A DNA stretch of 54,032 nucleotides, from the NCBI GenBank assembly GCA_012522935.1, contig JAAYJN010000018.1:1-54032 (forward strand), given 5' to 3'. How positions within the stretch are numbered: position 1 is the first letter of the stretch; each line of letters begins with the position of its first letter. The stretch comes from Candidatus Cloacimonadota bacterium (GTDB taxonomy: Bacteria > Cloacimonadota > Cloacimonadia > Cloacimonadales > Cloacimonadaceae). Below, piece by piece: positions 9,277 to 18,750 of this stretch. A program made the position numbers and the translations under genes. The notes below the pieces were generated by a model. The model had not been told where the DNA came from. It made no database searches and worked only from the letters and a program-made list of their open reading frames with translations.

Positions 9277-10102
9277 GACCCTCATCATCAACGAATGGAA
9301 CACCCATCGCCGCACCCTGCTTGCCCCCATGTGGATGCTTGCCGGTATTTATGGCATCACTTTACTGGGCATAGTCATCGGCTATATCAAAGGCGGAGCA
9401 AATGCCAGCATCAACCTGCCTCCCACGCCCTGGATAGATACCTTTTTGTATGAAGGAACCATTATCTTTGCCAGCATCTTAGGGATTGTATCCATCTGGG
9501 CTGCCATCATCGCCGTGGATGGGATGATCAACGGCGCATTCAAGCGCAAATGTGAGATATTGCACCACTCTCAACCCGTGTCACTGCCCAAAATCATGGC
9601 TGCCAAATTTGTGCTCCTGGCTTTGGGCTCCATGCTGCTTTATATGCTGCTCTCCCTCTTCAACACCCTGGTAGTGGGAATCTTCATGTATTTCTGGAGC
9701 TCCGCGCATCTGTATTATGCCATCATGGCTTGGCTGCAAACCGGCATGGGTGTATTTCTCTCCCTGCTGTTTGTCAGCTCCTTCTTTTGGCTGTGCGCCA
9801 GTATCTTCAAGCGCAAATCCTTCTTCCTGGGTTTACTCAGCATCCTGGGCTTGGAGATCACCATCACCATACTCAAACAAACCGCCCATCTCAAAATCCC
9901 CTCGCTGGTAGGATATCTGCTCAAGCTGATAAACATCAGACCCGCAATCTCCATGGCACCTTTTATCAAACCCACCCTCAATGACACTGTGAGCATGTAT
10001 TGGCAGGGATTTTACTCTTGGGATACCGTGGTCAAGCTTGTCTGCACGATAGTTTTCCTGATGGCAGGCTATTGGATTTATTCCCGCAGGGAGCTTACCT
10101 AA
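9263..10102 (+). CDS. ABC transporter permease (ABC-2-like)
   Basis: 279 residues with about six hydrophobic segments (near 20-45, 65-90, 110-140, 150-180, 190-205, 255-275). The first residues, MKQFKTLIINEWNTHRRTLL, are a cytoplasmic amphipathic start typical of ABC-2-like permeases. The start overlaps the ATPase gene by 14 bp, so the two subunits are translationally coupled. There is no recognisable family name beyond this. The gene ends before a shared terminator facing enolase. Confidence 0.82.
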   Translation: MKQFKTLIINEWNTHRRTLLAPMWMLAGIYGITLLGIVIGYIKGGANASINLPPTPWIDTFLYEGTIIFASILGIVSIWAAIIAVDGMINGAFKRKCEILHHSQPVSLPKIMAAKFVLLALGSMLLYMLLSLFNTLVVGIFMYFWSSAHLYYAIMAWLQTGMGVFLSLLFVSSFFWLCASIFKRKSFFLGLLSILGLEITITILKQTAHLKIPSLVGYLLKLINIRPAISMAPFIKPTLNDTVSMYWQGFYSWDTVVKLVCTIVFLMAGYWIYSRRELT

Positions 10103-10125
10103 CGCCACATATATAAAGACATAGC

Positions 10126-10156
10126 AAAAGGGGCTGGAAGATTTCCAACCCCTTTA
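10126..10156. terminator. Bidirectional terminator between ABC permease and enolase
   Basis: Stem of AAAGGGG (10127-10133) plus TGGAA (10135-10139) pairing with TTCCA (10143-10147) plus CCCCTTT (10149-10155), with one mismatch and a 3-base loop. T residues follow on the minus strand, and a T/A-rich tail follows on the plus strand. It lies between convergent genes. Confidence 0.8.
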
Positions 10157-10176
10157 TTTATTGTCTTTGGGATATC

Positions 10177-11454
10177 TTAGCCCAGTTGTTTGATCACTGC
10201 TTTGCCGGGGAAGATGGCTGCTTCGCCTAATTCTTCTTCGATGCGCAGGAGCTGGTTGTATTTATCCACGCGCTCGCTGCGGGAGACGGAGCCCGTCTTG
10301 ATCTGGCCGGTATTCAGTGCCACGGCGAGGTCTGCCAGGAAGGTGTCACCGGTTTCGCCGGAACGGTGGGAAACCACGCAGGTCCAGCCGGCTTTGTGGG
10401 CGGTATTGATGGCGTCGATGGTTTCAGACACGCTGCCGATTTGGTTCAGTTTGATGAGCACGCTGTTTGCCACCTTGTCTTTGATGCCGCGCTTGATGAT
10501 GGCAGGGTTGGTCACAAATACGTCGTCACCCACCAGCTGGATGCGGTTGCCCAAGATTTGGTTCATCTTGATCCAGCCATCCCAGTCGTTTTCTGCCAAG
10601 CCGTCTTCGATGGAGCAGATGGGGTATTTGGCGATCATCTTTTCATAATAATCTATCATCCAATCTGTATCACGGGTTTGCCCTTCAAAGAGGTAGCTGC
10701 CGTCTTTCCAAAAGCTGGAGGCTGCCACGTCCAGAGCGATGAAGATCTCTTCACCGGGTTTGTAGCCGGCGGCATTGATGGCTTCCACGATCACCTTCAG
10801 GGCGTCTTCGTTGGAATCCAGGTTGGGGGCAAATCCGCCCTCATCGCCCACGGAGGTGGTGAGTCCACGCTTGTTGAGGATAGCTTTGAGGTTGTGGAAG
10901 ATTTCCGCATTCATGCGAATGGCTTCGCGGAAGTTGGGTGCGCCCAAGGGCATAATCATAAATTCCTGGATATCCACGTTGTTGTCGGCATGCTCTCCGC
11001 CATTGAGGATATTGCTCATGGGGATGGGCAAAGTGAGGGCTCCCACACCGCCCAGATAGCGGTAGAGGGGCATATCCAGCTCGATGGCGCTGGCGCGTGC
11101 CACTGCCATGGAGATTGCCAGGATGGAGTTTGCTCCAAATTTATCCTTGCTGGCTGTGCCATCCAAATCGATCATCAGTTTATCGATATTTGCCTGTTGG
11201 CTGGATTCCTGACCCATCAGATGGGGAGCCAGATGTTCGTCGATATTGGCAACGGCTTTCAGGGTGCCTTTGCCCAGATAGCGGCTCTTGTCGCCATCTC
11301 TCAGCTCCAGGGCTTCCCGCTCTCCGGTGCTGGCTCCGCTGGGGACCCCGGCTCTTGCCATTACTCCGGTTTCCAGATGAACGTCGGCTTCCACGGTGGG
11401 ATTGCCGCGTGAATCCAAGATTTCGCGTCCTTTAATATAAATAATTTCAGACAT
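10177..11454 (-). CDS. eno: Enolase
   Basis: 425-residue glycolytic enzyme that interconverts 2-phosphoglycerate and phosphoenolpyruvate with magnesium. Clear signatures: [17 protein letters not shown] at the N-terminus, [29 protein letters not shown], the [21 protein letters not shown] segment, and [21 protein letters not shown] near the C-terminus. Length is standard. TAAAAGGAGAAACA precedes the ATG, and a perfect TATAAT (minus strand, 11473-11478) sits upstream without an obvious -35. It lies 98 bp after the SPFH gene. Confidence 0.98.
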   Translation of the reverse strand: MSEIIYIKGREILDSRGNPTVEADVHLETGVMARAGVPSGASTGEREALELRDGDKSRYLGKGTLKAVANIDEHLAPHLMGQESSQQANIDKLMIDLDGTASKDKFGANSILAISMAVARASAIELDMPLYRYLGGVGALTLPIPMSNILNGGEHADNNVDIQEFMIMPLGAPNFREAIRMNAEIFHNLKAILNKRGLTTSVGDEGGFAPNLDSNEDALKVIVEAINAAGYKPGEEIFIALDVAASSFWKDGSYLFEGQTRDTDWMIDYYEKMIAKYPICSIEDGLAENDWDGWIKMNQILGNRIQLVGDDVFVTNPAIIKRGIKDKVANSVLIKLNQIGSVSETIDAINTAHKAGWTCVVSHRSGETGDTFLADLAVALNTGQIKTGSVSRSERVDKYNQLLRIEEELGEAAIFPGKAVIKQLG

Positions 11455-11552
11455 TGTTTCTCCTTTTATCCTATTATAAATATGCAGTTTAAGCCCCCTG
11501 TCTGCCCACCGGGGGCAGAGGAGGCAAAATGGATCAAGGCTTTTCTACGCCT

Positions 11553-12530
11553 TTACTTTTCGAATATGTTTGCCAAGGTCTTCACGGAGCCCAGAAGTGC
11601 GCTGGATTCGTAAGGCACCACCACCGTCTTATCCCCTTCTTTGGTCACCTCTTGGAAGGCTGCCACATATTTGAGGGCGATGAGGTATTGGGCGGGATCG
11701 GTCTTGGTTTCCTTCACGGCATCGGCAATCAACTGGATGCTCTTGCGCTCTGCATCCGCCACCAACAGTTTGGATTGGGCTTCACCCTCGGCACGGGCGA
11801 TTTGGGCTTGTTTTTCACCCTCTGCCACACGGATTTGGTATTCACGCTCGGCATCTGCGGAGAGAATTTTGGCACGGCGGTCGCGCTCGGCACGCATTTC
11901 CTTTTCCATGGCGGTGCGAATCTCTTCCGGAGGCAGGATTTCCTGCAATTCCACGCGGTTTACCTTCACGCCCCATTTATCGGTGGCATCATCCAAAATA
12001 TCTCTCAATTTGGCATTGATGGCATCGCGGGAGGTGAGCGTGTGATCCAGGGTGAGCTCGCCAATCACGTTGCGCAGTGAGGTTTGGGTCAGCTTTTCAA
12101 TGGCTTCGGGCAGGTTGCCGATTTCATATACGGATTTGTAGGGATCGGTGACCTGAAAGTAGAGCAAAGCATTGATATTGATGGAAACGTTATCGCTGGT
12201 AATCACGTTTTGACGGGGAAAGTCATACACGGTCTCACGCAGGTCGATGCGGTTTTCCACCCTTTGAATCTGAATGGTCTGTCCCCGATAGTCCACCTTG
12301 TTGAAACGCCAGTGGATGGGGCGCGTCTTATCAAATACGGGCACAATGATATGGATGCCGGATTGCAGGGTTTTGTAGTATCTTCCCAAGCGTTCGATGA
12401 TCACCACCTCCGCCTGACGAACCACTATCAAACCTCTGGAAATAATAACGATTACAAATACGGCAATGGCAATCAATACGCCCCACATGGTGGAAAATCC
12501 ACCCACAAGCATAATACTGGCAATAGACAT
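11553..12530 (-). CDS. SPFH/Band 7 family membrane protein (stomatin/QmcA-like)
   Basis: 325 residues: an N-terminal membrane anchor (about 5-32), an SPFH/Band 7 domain (about 33-200, with RLGRYYKTLQSGIHIIVP and LRNVIGELTLDHTLTSRD), then a helical Ala/Glu-rich coiled-coil region (about 200-270) and a short tail. Family members form large rings at the membrane and modulate membrane proteases or lipid domains. The gene lacks the NfeD neighbour that often accompanies stomatin-type proteins. A GC-rich inverted repeat at 11493-11516 follows the stop but has no T-tract. Confidence 0.92.
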   Translation of the reverse strand: MSIASIMLVGGFSTMWGVLIAIAVFVIVIISRGLIVVRQAEVVIIERLGRYYKTLQSGIHIIVPVFDKTRPIHWRFNKVDYRGQTIQIQRVENRIDLRETVYDFPRQNVITSDNVSININALLYFQVTDPYKSVYEIGNLPEAIEKLTQTSLRNVIGELTLDHTLTSRDAINAKLRDILDDATDKWGVKVNRVELQEILPPEEIRTAMEKEMRAERDRRAKILSADAEREYQIRVAEGEKQAQIARAEGEAQSKLLVADAERKSIQLIADAVKETKTDPAQYLIALKYVAAFQEVTKEGDKTVVVPYESSALLGSVKTLANIFEK

Positions 12531-12717
12531 AATGGACTCCTTAAAACTTATCTATTGGAAAGACCACTTTGTAAATAGTGCCTTTTCTGGCAAGTGAAAA
12601 AAGCAAATACCTGCAAAACAAAGGTTTGGCAAGATTCTGGCGCACATGCAGTCCATCCATAGAAATAATAAGCAAATATGGCTCGCAGCAAAGTAACTTG
12701 TTTCCAATCTCTTGCCT

Positions 12718-12773
12718 ATTAGCCTCCTTTGTATCTCCTTTGTATAGACAAGGGTGAGACAAGGGAGGCTAAT
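12718..12773 (+). repeat. Palindromic dispersed repeat, family 2, copy A
   Basis: Ends ATTAGCCTCC and GGAGGCTAAT form a perfect 10-bp inverted repeat; inside, CTCCTTTGT-like units face GACAAGGG-like units. Related copies lie at 29097-29183 and 39285-39371, sharing GACAAGGGTGAGACAAGGG and GGCTAATGGGC. Confidence 0.8.
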
Positions 12774-12784
12774 GGGCGCACCCT

Positions 12785-12816
12785 CCAGGTGCCAGGTGCC
12801 AGGTTTCAGGTTTCAG
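12785..12816 (+). repeat. Short CCAGGT-type repeat, family 3, copy A
   Basis: Three to four near-tandem CCAGGTG/CAGGTTT units. An inverted, slightly different copy is at 21066-21097. Both sit next to a palindromic repeat. Confidence 0.7.
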
Positions 12817-12830
12817 TGAGCTTTAATTTC

Positions 12831-12921
12831 TTTCGTGTATTTTCGTACTTTTTGTGGTTATTTAATAAACAGCGAGCGGTAGCGAGCCTAAAATTCGTGT
12901 TAATTCGTGTAATTCGTGGTT
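12831..12921 (+). repeat. TTCGTG-type dispersed repeat, family 4, copy A
   Basis: About 90 bp rich in TTCGTG units, with a middle AACAGCGAGCGGTAGCGAGC and ending TTCGTGTAATTCGTGGTT. The copy at 29215-29304 has the same order with scattered differences. Non-coding; function unknown. Confidence 0.8.
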
Positions 12922-13052
12922 AAAAAACTGCACCGCATATATTGCTTGACTAAAACTGCAACCTTTAGGATGTTGACGTATTGTGTTTTATGCTTCTGGC
13001 AACAGACGATGCGAAAACACATAAGCTATTGATACATAGGGAGAAGACGTTT

Positions 13053-14606
13053 ATGCTTTCTACCAGAGATGCGATATTGGACCTGCTTCAGCGTGAAGAA
13101 AAGGTTCTGAAGATGGGCGGCGATAAGGCCGTTGCAAAACAAAAATCCGGAGGCAAGCTTACCGCGCGTGAGCGTTTGAACTTGTTATTTGACGAGGGAA
13201 CCTTCCGTGAATTGGATATGTTTGTAAGTCATCGTTGTGACAATTTTGGCATGAAAGAAATAGATATCCCCTCTGATGGTGTGATCACCGGTCATGGGAT
13301 GGTGGATGGGCGTCCCATCTTTGCCTTCAGTCAGGATTTCACCTCTCGGGGTGGCTCCTTGGGCGAGATGCACGCTGCCAAGATTTGCAAGGTGATGGAT
13401 ATGGCGCTCAAGAGCGGCCTGCCCCTCGTGGGCATACAGGATAGCGGCGGTGCCCGCATTCAGGAAGGCGTGGATGCGCTGAAGGGTTATGGCGATATCT
13501 TTTTTCGCAATTCCCGTGCCAGCGGGGTGATACCCCAAATCACTGCCATCATGGGGCCCTGCGCCGGCGGAGCCGTCTATTCACCTGCCATGACAGACTT
13601 TGTGTTTATGGTCAAAAACACCTCCTTCATGTTTATCACGGGTCCGGACGTAATCCGTGCCGTTACCGGTGAGAATACCACCCAGGAGGAATTGGGCGGA
13701 GCGATGACACATAACACCTTAAGCGGCAATGCCCACTTTGCCTGTGAAGACGATGCCGAGGCGATCGAGCAAATCCGCCTGCTATTGTCATTCTTGCCGG
13801 CAAACAACATGGAGGATGCCCCTCGCAAGGACTGCACGGACGATCCCTATCGCCTGTGTGAAAAGCTGGATGACATCGTTCCAGATAGCCCCAAGATGAG
13901 CTATGACATGTTGGATGTGATCCGTGAGATTGTGGATGATGAAGAGTTTTTTGAGCCTCATAAATATTATGCCCGCAACCTCATCGTGGGCTTTGCCCGC
14001 CTCAATGGCAGGCCTGTGGGCATAGTGGCGAACCAGCCCACCGTGTTGGCAGGATGTTTGGATATAGATGCCTCGGACAAGGCAACCCGCTTTGTGCGCT
14101 TTTGCGATGCCTTCAATATCCCCCTCATCACCATGGTGGACGTTCCCGGCTATCTGCCCGGCACCCAGCAGGAGCATAACGGTATCATCCGCCACGGCGC
14201 CAAGCTCTTGTGGTGTTATAGCGAAGCCACCGTTCCCAAACTGACCGTGGTGACGCGCAAGGATTATGGCGGCAGCTATATCGCGATGAGTTCCAGACAC
14301 TTGGGAGCTGATATGGTATTTGCGTGGCCCACGGCAGAGATTGCCGTGATGGGTGCCCAGGGCGCAGCCAATATCATCTTCCGCAAAGAGATAGCCGCTG
14401 CTGAGGACCCCAATGCCAAGCGTGCGGAACTGATTGCCAACTATGAAAAAGAATTTAACAATCCCTACGTGGCAGCCTCACGTGGGTATATAGACGCCGT
14501 TATCAGACCCTCCGAGACGCGGATGAGGCTGATTGACGCATTGGAAATCCTCTCCACCAAGAGCGAAGCCCTGCCTCCCAAAAAGCATGGCAACATCCCC
14601 TCATAA
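13053..14606 (+). CDS. Methylmalonyl-CoA carboxyltransferase / acyl-CoA carboxylase beta subunit (12S-type)
   Basis: 517 residues from the ATG at 13053, chosen because GGGAGAAG lies just upstream and MLSTRDAILDLL is the usual family start. Two crotonase-like carboxyltransferase domains are visible: KMGGDKAVAKQKSGGKLTAR, GIQDSGGARIQEGVDALKGY, GPCAGGAVYSPA, then DVPGYLPGTQQEHNGIIRHG and GGSYIAMSSRHLGAD. The family (PccB, MmdA, transcarboxylase 12S) moves CO2 between biotin and propionyl-CoA/methylmalonyl-CoA. Directly downstream are a small MmdE-like protein and a biotin-carrying pyruvate/oxaloacetate subunit, so a transcarboxylase or a methylmalonyl-CoA decarboxylase is most likely. The acyl-CoA specificity is inferred from context. 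Confidence 0.9.
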   Translation: MLSTRDAILDLLQREEKVLKMGGDKAVAKQKSGGKLTARERLNLLFDEGTFRELDMFVSHRCDNFGMKEIDIPSDGVITGHGMVDGRPIFAFSQDFTSRGGSLGEMHAAKICKVMDMALKSGLPLVGIQDSGGARIQEGVDALKGYGDIFFRNSRASGVIPQITAIMGPCAGGAVYSPAMTDFVFMVKNTSFMFITGPDVIRAVTGENTTQEELGGAMTHNTLSGNAHFACEDDAEAIEQIRLLLSFLPANNMEDAPRKDCTDDPYRLCEKLDDIVPDSPKMSYDMLDVIREIVDDEEFFEPHKYYARNLIVGFARLNGRPVGIVANQPTVLAGCLDIDASDKATRFVRFCDAFNIPLITMVDVPGYLPGTQQEHNGIIRHGAKLLWCYSEATVPKLTVVTRKDYGGSYIAMSSRHLGADMVFAWPTAEIAVMGAQGAANIIFRKEIAAAEDPNAKRAELIANYEKEFNNPYVAASRGYIDAVIRPSETRMRLIDALEILSTKSEALPPKKHGNIPS

Positions 14607-14618
14607 GGAGCGCTTGAG

Positions 14619-14804
14619 ATGAAGGATAAAAAGGAACTGGCTGCCATCGCGGCAGTTTTGGATATCATTACCGCAGAGGCTTCCCTGGTGATGCCCCCGC
14701 GGGCAATCCCCAATATCCCCTCTCCCTGGCAAAGCTGGGGAGCAAGACAAACCATGCAATACCGTGATATTGCACAACGCAGAATAATAAAAAGATACAG
14801 ATAA
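14619..14804 (+). CDS. Small MmdE/OadG-tail-like protein
   Basis: 61 residues with AAGGAG eleven bases before the ATG, set between the carboxyltransferase gene (12 bp gap) and the biotin subunit gene (15 bp gap). It starts with KKELAAIAAVLDIITAEA and ends with SPWQSWGARQTMQYRDIAQR, followed by a basic tail. The pattern (Ala-Ile helix, Pro-rich linker, SPW...R..M) resembles the soluble C-terminal part of OadG/MmdD subunits and, in size, the MmdE subunit of Veillonella methylmalonyl-CoA decarboxylase. There is no membrane helix, so it probably helps assemble the complex and does not pump sodium. The homology call is from memory of the pattern, not a search. Confidence 0.6.
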   Translation: MKDKKELAAIAAVLDIITAEASLVMPPRAIPNIPSPWQSWGARQTMQYRDIAQRRIIKRYR

Positions 14805-14819
14805 AAGGAGAATCCTGTG

Positions 14820-16814
14820 ATGGATAAACACGGCATCCTCGAAATGACCACTATGCGCTATGAGCCGGACAGGCCCAAAGCCGCAAACCCCATTAAGATT
14901 CAAGACCTCAGTTTCCGCGACGGTCATCAATCGCTGTTTGCCACCCGTGGGCGCACAGAAGATATGCTGCACGTGGCAGAATTGATGGATCAGGTGGGCT
15001 ATTACTCCATGGAAGTATGGGGTGGTGCCACTTTTGATACCATGCACCGCTATCTGGGGGAAGACCCCTGGCAGCGCATCCGCACTTTGAAGAAATATAT
15101 TACCAAGACCCCGTTTTCCATGCTGTTGCGTGGGCAAAACCTGGTGGGATATCAAAACTATGCAGACGACGTGGTGGAAGCATTCGTGCAGCGTGCCTGT
15201 GAAAATGGCATCGATATCTTCCGCGTGTTTGACGCTCTCAATGACTTTAGAAACTTCCAGACCGCCGTCAAGATCATCCACAAAAATGGCAAACACTTCC
15301 AAGGCACCATCTGCTATAGCCTCACAGAGCAGCGGATGGGCGGCGAGATTTATAACATCGAATACTATGTGAATAAAGCCAAACAACTGGAAGAGATGGG
15401 CGCCCACACGGTGTGTATCAAGGATATGGCGGGATTGGTATCCCCTTATGATGCATACAACTTGGTGAAGGCACTGAAAGAAACCTTGAAGGTGCCCGTG
15501 CATCTGCATACCCACTTTACCAGCGGGATGGGCGATCTGGCACTCTTCAAAGCGGTGGAAGCAGGCGTGGATATCATCGATACCTGCCTGGGACCCTACG
15601 CCTACCGCACCTCCCACCCGGCTGTGGAGCCACTGGTGATTTCCCTCTTGGGAACCAACCGCGATACAGGCTTTGATATCAAGCTGCTGAATAAGATCGG
15701 CAAAGAGATGGAAAAGGACATCCCCAAATATCTGCAATTTGCTGATAATACCAAGTTTAGCATCATCGATACAGACGTGATTATCCACCAGACTCCGGGC
15801 GGAATGCTCTCCAATCTGGTGAATCAATTGCGTCAGATGGATGCCTTGGATAGATTGGAAGACGTATTTGCAGAAATCCCCAAGGTTCGCAAAGAACTGG
15901 GGCAGATTCCCCTGGTGACCCCCACCAGCCAGATTGTGGGTATCCAATCCGTCAATAATGCCCTCTTTGACACCAAAGATGGCGAATATGCCCGCATCAC
16001 AGAACAGGTGAAAGACCTCTGCTATGGCCTGTATGGCAAAACCACGCTGCCCATCGACAAGGAAGTGCAAAAGAAGGCACTGAAGGGCTATCCGCGTGGC
16101 GAAAAGCCCATCACCAGCCGTCCTGGAGACGTGATAGAACCGGCAATGGACAAGGTGAAGGAAGAGACCAAGGGCTTGGCAAAAGACATTGATGATGAAT
16201 TGATTGTGGCGATATACAACCTCACCGGCAAGAAATTCCTGAAGATCAAATACGGCTTGGAGCCCATGCCGGAAGATATGAAGCCCACCACCATGGAAGA
16301 GGTAAAGGCACAGGAAGAGCTGGTCCGCAAGGCAAAAGCCGGATTGTTGGTGGAAAAGCCAGACATCCCAGCACCTCCCAAACCTGATGGTATGCGTGAA
16401 TTTGATATCTATATCGGTGAAGAATACTTCAAGGTGGAAGTGGCAGAGAAAGGCGGAACACCCAGAGTGGTATCCCGCGCTCCTGCTCCGGCTGCCGCTC
16501 CTGCTCCAGCTCCTGTGGCTGCCCCCACACCGGCTGCCAGTCCTGCACCGGCGGCGGCTCCCGCTCCCAAGGCAGCTCCCGTGGCATCTGCAGATGGCAC
16601 CCCCATCAATGCACCGATGCCGGGGATGTTTGTGGAATATAAAAAGAACGTGGGAGATAAGGTGGAAGTGGGCGAAACCGTGTTGGTCTTGGAAGCCATG
16701 AAGATGTATAACAACATCCCCTCCCCTGTGCAGGGAACCGTGGCTGCCGCTCCGTTTGGCTCTGGAGACACGGTGAGCAAAGGCGACGTTTTGATAGTGA
16801 TCAAGGAAGATTAG
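14820..16814 (+). CDS. Biotin-carrying carboxyltransferase subunit (pyruvate carboxylase B / oxaloacetate decarboxylase alpha)
   Basis: 664 residues from the ATG at 14820; a GTG at 14817 is also possible, and AAAAGGAG precedes both. The HMGL-like carboxyltransferase barrel (about 20-290) contains [17 protein letters not shown] and metal-site HLHTHFTSG. The PYC_OADA conserved domain follows (about 300-500), then an Ala/Pro linker (about 555-595), then a biotinyl domain with the attachment site LEAMKMYNN (Lys628). It carries CO2 between oxaloacetate/pyruvate and biotin, equal to the 5S plus 1.3S parts of transcarboxylase. With the upstream 12S-like subunit it could exchange CO2 between methylmalonyl-CoA and pyruvate. 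No biotin carboxylase gene lies nearby, which supports transfer or decarboxylation over ATP-driven carboxylation. Confidence 0.93.
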   Translation: MDKHGILEMTTMRYEPDRPKAANPIKIQDLSFRDGHQSLFATRGRTEDMLHVAELMDQVGYYSMEVWGGATFDTMHRYLGEDPWQRIRTLKKYITKTPFSMLLRGQNLVGYQNYADDVVEAFVQRACENGIDIFRVFDALNDFRNFQTAVKIIHKNGKHFQGTICYSLTEQRMGGEIYNIEYYVNKAKQLEEMGAHTVCIKDMAGLVSPYDAYNLVKALKETLKVPVHLHTHFTSGMGDLALFKAVEAGVDIIDTCLGPYAYRTSHPAVEPLVISLLGTNRDTGFDIKLLNKIGKEMEKDIPKYLQFADNTKFSIIDTDVIIHQTPGGMLSNLVNQLRQMDALDRLEDVFAEIPKVRKELGQIPLVTPTSQIVGIQSVNNALFDTKDGEYARITEQVKDLCYGLYGKTTLPIDKEVQKKALKGYPRGEKPITSRPGDVIEPAMDKVKEETKGLAKDIDDELIVAIYNLTGKKFLKIKYGLEPMPEDMKPTTMEEVKAQEELVRKAKAGLLVEKPDIPAPPKPDGMREFDIYIGEEYFKVEVAEKGGTPRVVSRAPAPAAAPAPAPVAAPTPAASPAPAAAPAPKAAPVASADGTPINAPMPGMFVEYKKNVGDKVEVGETVLVLEAMKMYNNIPSPVQGTVAAAPFGSGDTVSKGDVLIVIKED

Positions 16815-16816
16815 AC

Positions 16817-17359
16817 GTGTTGATGCACCTAAAAAGCCAAATCATGGATAAAGCCCAGATGGAGCGCAGCATCCATCGCATGGCGCATGAGATCATCGAA
16901 CAAAACCGGGGCCTCGCCAAGATCTGCCTGGTGGGTATCCGCTCGCGAGGCGTGCCTTTGGCGCAACGGCTTTCAGATTACCTGCGTTTGATAGAAAACC
17001 AGGAAGTACCGGTGGGCATGCTGGATATCACCCTGTATCGGGATGATCTATCCACCATTGCCCATCAACCGGTGATCAAGGGTTCACAGCTGGATTTTGA
17101 GATAGAAGGTTCCACGATAGTGTTAGCCGATGACGTGCTTTATACAGGACGCACGGTGCGCGCCGCCATCGATGCCCTGCTGGATTTTGGCAGACCGCGG
17201 CAGATTCAGCTGGCGGTGTTGATCGATCGTGGACACAGAGAGCTTCCCATCAAAGCCGATTATGTGGGCAAAAACGTGCCTACATCCAAAGAAGAAATCA
17301 TCAAGGTGGAATTTGAGGAAACCGATGATAGAGACAGCGTCAGCATCTTTTTGGCATAA
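16817..17359 (+). CDS. pyrR: PyrR-type bifunctional pyr regulator / uracil phosphoribosyltransferase
   Basis: 180-residue type I phosphoribosyltransferase. The PRPP loop is [17 protein letters not shown], and the family-specific [15 protein letters not shown] and [20 protein letters not shown] are present. PyrR binds pyr mRNA leaders in Gram-positive bacteria and also makes UMP from uracil; in other phyla the regulatory role is less certain. The start is GTG at 16817 or ATG at 16823, 2 or 8 bp after the upstream stop. pyrF follows with an overlap. I see no clear PyrR-binding attenuator within this window. Confidence 0.93.
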   Translation: MLMHLKSQIMDKAQMERSIHRMAHEIIEQNRGLAKICLVGIRSRGVPLAQRLSDYLRLIENQEVPVGMLDITLYRDDLSTIAHQPVIKGSQLDFEIEGSTIVLADDVLYTGRTVRAAIDALLDFGRPRQIQLAVLIDRGHRELPIKADYVGKNVPTSKEEIIKVEFEETDDRDSVSIFLA

Positions 17360-18143
17360 ATTGCATGCCCGTTGGCAAAAGACGGGTTCGCTCTTGTGTG
17401 TGGGCTTGGATTCCGATATCAGGCGCCTGCCCGATTGTGTGATGGATGAAGAGATGCCCATGTGGGAATTCAACCGCTTTATAATCGAATCCACCCTGCC
17501 TTACACCTGTTGTTACAAGCCCAATCTGGCGTTTTATCTGGCAGATGGCATCCGGGGTATCCGCTCTTTGATCCGCACCATGAGGTTTATCCCAGACGAT
17601 GTGCCCGTGATCCTGGATTGCAAGGTGGGCGATATCGGCAGCACCATGGACGCCTATATGCGGGGCTTTTTTGACAAGCTGGAAGCCGATGCCATCACCA
17701 TCAACCCCCTGATGGGCTCGGATGTGTTGGAACCGCTCCTACAGCGTGAAAAAGCCTTTGTCTTTGCCCTCACGCTCACCTCCAACCCTTCGGCAAGTGA
17801 ATTTTTCAAGGATAAAGGCATGGACGAGGCAGTGGCAAAGTGGATGGAACAATATCCCGTGGAGAGGGTGGGCGCCGTGATTGGTGCCACCCAGAGCGAG
17901 GATCTGAAGAGGATGAGACAGCTGATGCCAGAGCGCTTGTTCCTGATTCCCGGCATCGGGGCTCAGGGCGGAGATCTGGAAGCCGTGTTGCGCAGTGCAG
18001 CCGCTCCGCTGGCACATCCGCGCCTGTTGATCAATTCCTCCCGCAATATCATCTTTGCCTCTTCCCAGCCGGATTATGCCCGCGCGGCAAGGATGGCGGC
18101 AAGAGATCTGCATCTTGAGATACAAAAGATATTGGATAGATAA
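17325..18143 (+). CDS. pyrF: Orotidine 5'-phosphate decarboxylase (type 2)
   Basis: 272 residues from the ATG at 17325, which overlaps the end of pyrR by 35 bp and has GAGGAA just upstream. It makes UMP from OMP, the last step of pyrimidine synthesis. The active-site motif is [16 protein letters not shown], preceded by [10 protein letters not shown], and [16 protein letters not shown] and [11 protein letters not shown] follow. Length and motif spacing fit the longer type 2 subfamily. Coupling to pyrR makes pyrimidine-responsive control plausible. Confidence 0.93.
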   Translation: MIETASASFWHKLHARWQKTGSLLCVGLDSDIRRLPDCVMDEEMPMWEFNRFIIESTLPYTCCYKPNLAFYLADGIRGIRSLIRTMRFIPDDVPVILDCKVGDIGSTMDAYMRGFFDKLEADAITINPLMGSDVLEPLLQREKAFVFALTLTSNPSASEFFKDKGMDEAVAKWMEQYPVERVGAVIGATQSEDLKRMRQLMPERLFLIPGIGAQGGDLEAVLRSAAAPLAHPRLLINSSRNIIFASSQPDYARAARMAARDLHLEIQKILDR

Positions 18144-18159
18144 GATTTAAGGATAAAAC

Positions 18160-18705
18160 ATGACTGAATTTATTTCATCCCTCGTCACATCGTATGTGAA
18201 CTGGGTAAAAGCAATGCCCATCGTGTCTTCCATGATCCAATTTGCCATCTTGGGCACCCTGGGAGAAGTGGTTTCCAAATGGATTGTGCGCAAGAGCTTC
18301 CGGTATCCCTTCACCTTCCTGCTCACACTGTGGAAGATGATCGTGTGGGCAATCCTGGCAGTGGGCATCAAATATGCCTTCAGCGGACATTCAGCAATGG
18401 TGGCTCACCTCGTGGAGGTGGGAATGCTGCCCGCTTTGAACAAGTTTGGCATGGCTCTTGCCATCTCCATCTCGCTGAACGTGCAATTTGGCTTGCTGTT
18501 GGTGATCATGCATCGCGTGTTGGACAACCTGGTGGAAAAGGAAAAGAACTGGAAAGGCATGGATAAGAGCATGTATTCCCTGCTGTGGTTCTGGATTCCG
18601 GCGCATACGGTAACCTTCCTGCTCTCTGATGTATATCGTATCGGATTGGCAGCGCTGTGGTCTGTGGCATTGGGATTGATTTTGGGAATGTTTAACAAGA
18701 AATAG
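18160..18705 (+). CDS. Integral membrane protein, possibly Mpv17-like
   Basis: 181 residues with about four hydrophobic helices (near 22-40, 52-75, 95-118, 140-178). The C-terminal segment SLLWFWIPAHTVTFLLSDVYRIGL followed by an Ala/Leu-rich helix recalls the W..WP..Q..NF..VP..YR pattern of the Mpv17/PMP22 family, but the match is loose. No catalytic residues stand out. It sits 16 bp after pyrF and 45 bp before comEC on the same strand, with TTAAGGATAAAAC before the ATG. Function unknown. Confidence 0.7.
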   Translation: MTEFISSLVTSYVNWVKAMPIVSSMIQFAILGTLGEVVSKWIVRKSFRYPFTFLLTLWKMIVWAILAVGIKYAFSGHSAMVAHLVEVGMLPALNKFGMALAISISLNVQFGLLLVIMHRVLDNLVEKEKNWKGMDKSMYSLLWFWIPAHTVTFLLSDVYRIGLAALWSVALGLILGMFNKK

Positions 18706-18750
18706 ACAGCCCTCCCCCCTCTTAGCTGGTTGATACAAAGCCTTATATCC

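Larger units (their letters stand above)
12531..13052 (+). other. Gene-free repeat island
   Basis: No supported gene. It holds three dispersed repeats in a row (12718-12773, 12785-12816, 12831-12921). TTGACT at 12946 and TTGACG at 12973 lie before the carboxyltransferase gene, but neither has a good -10 at the right distance. Confidence 0.6.

Noticed and set aside
11493-11516. GCCCCC/GGGGGC inverted repeat between the SPFH gene and enolase
   Set aside because: The loop is long and no T-tract follows on the minus strand, so it is not called a terminator.
12541-12923. Short frames in the repeat island before the carboxyltransferase gene
   Set aside because: They start or end inside dispersed repeats and lack ribosome sites or protein-like composition.
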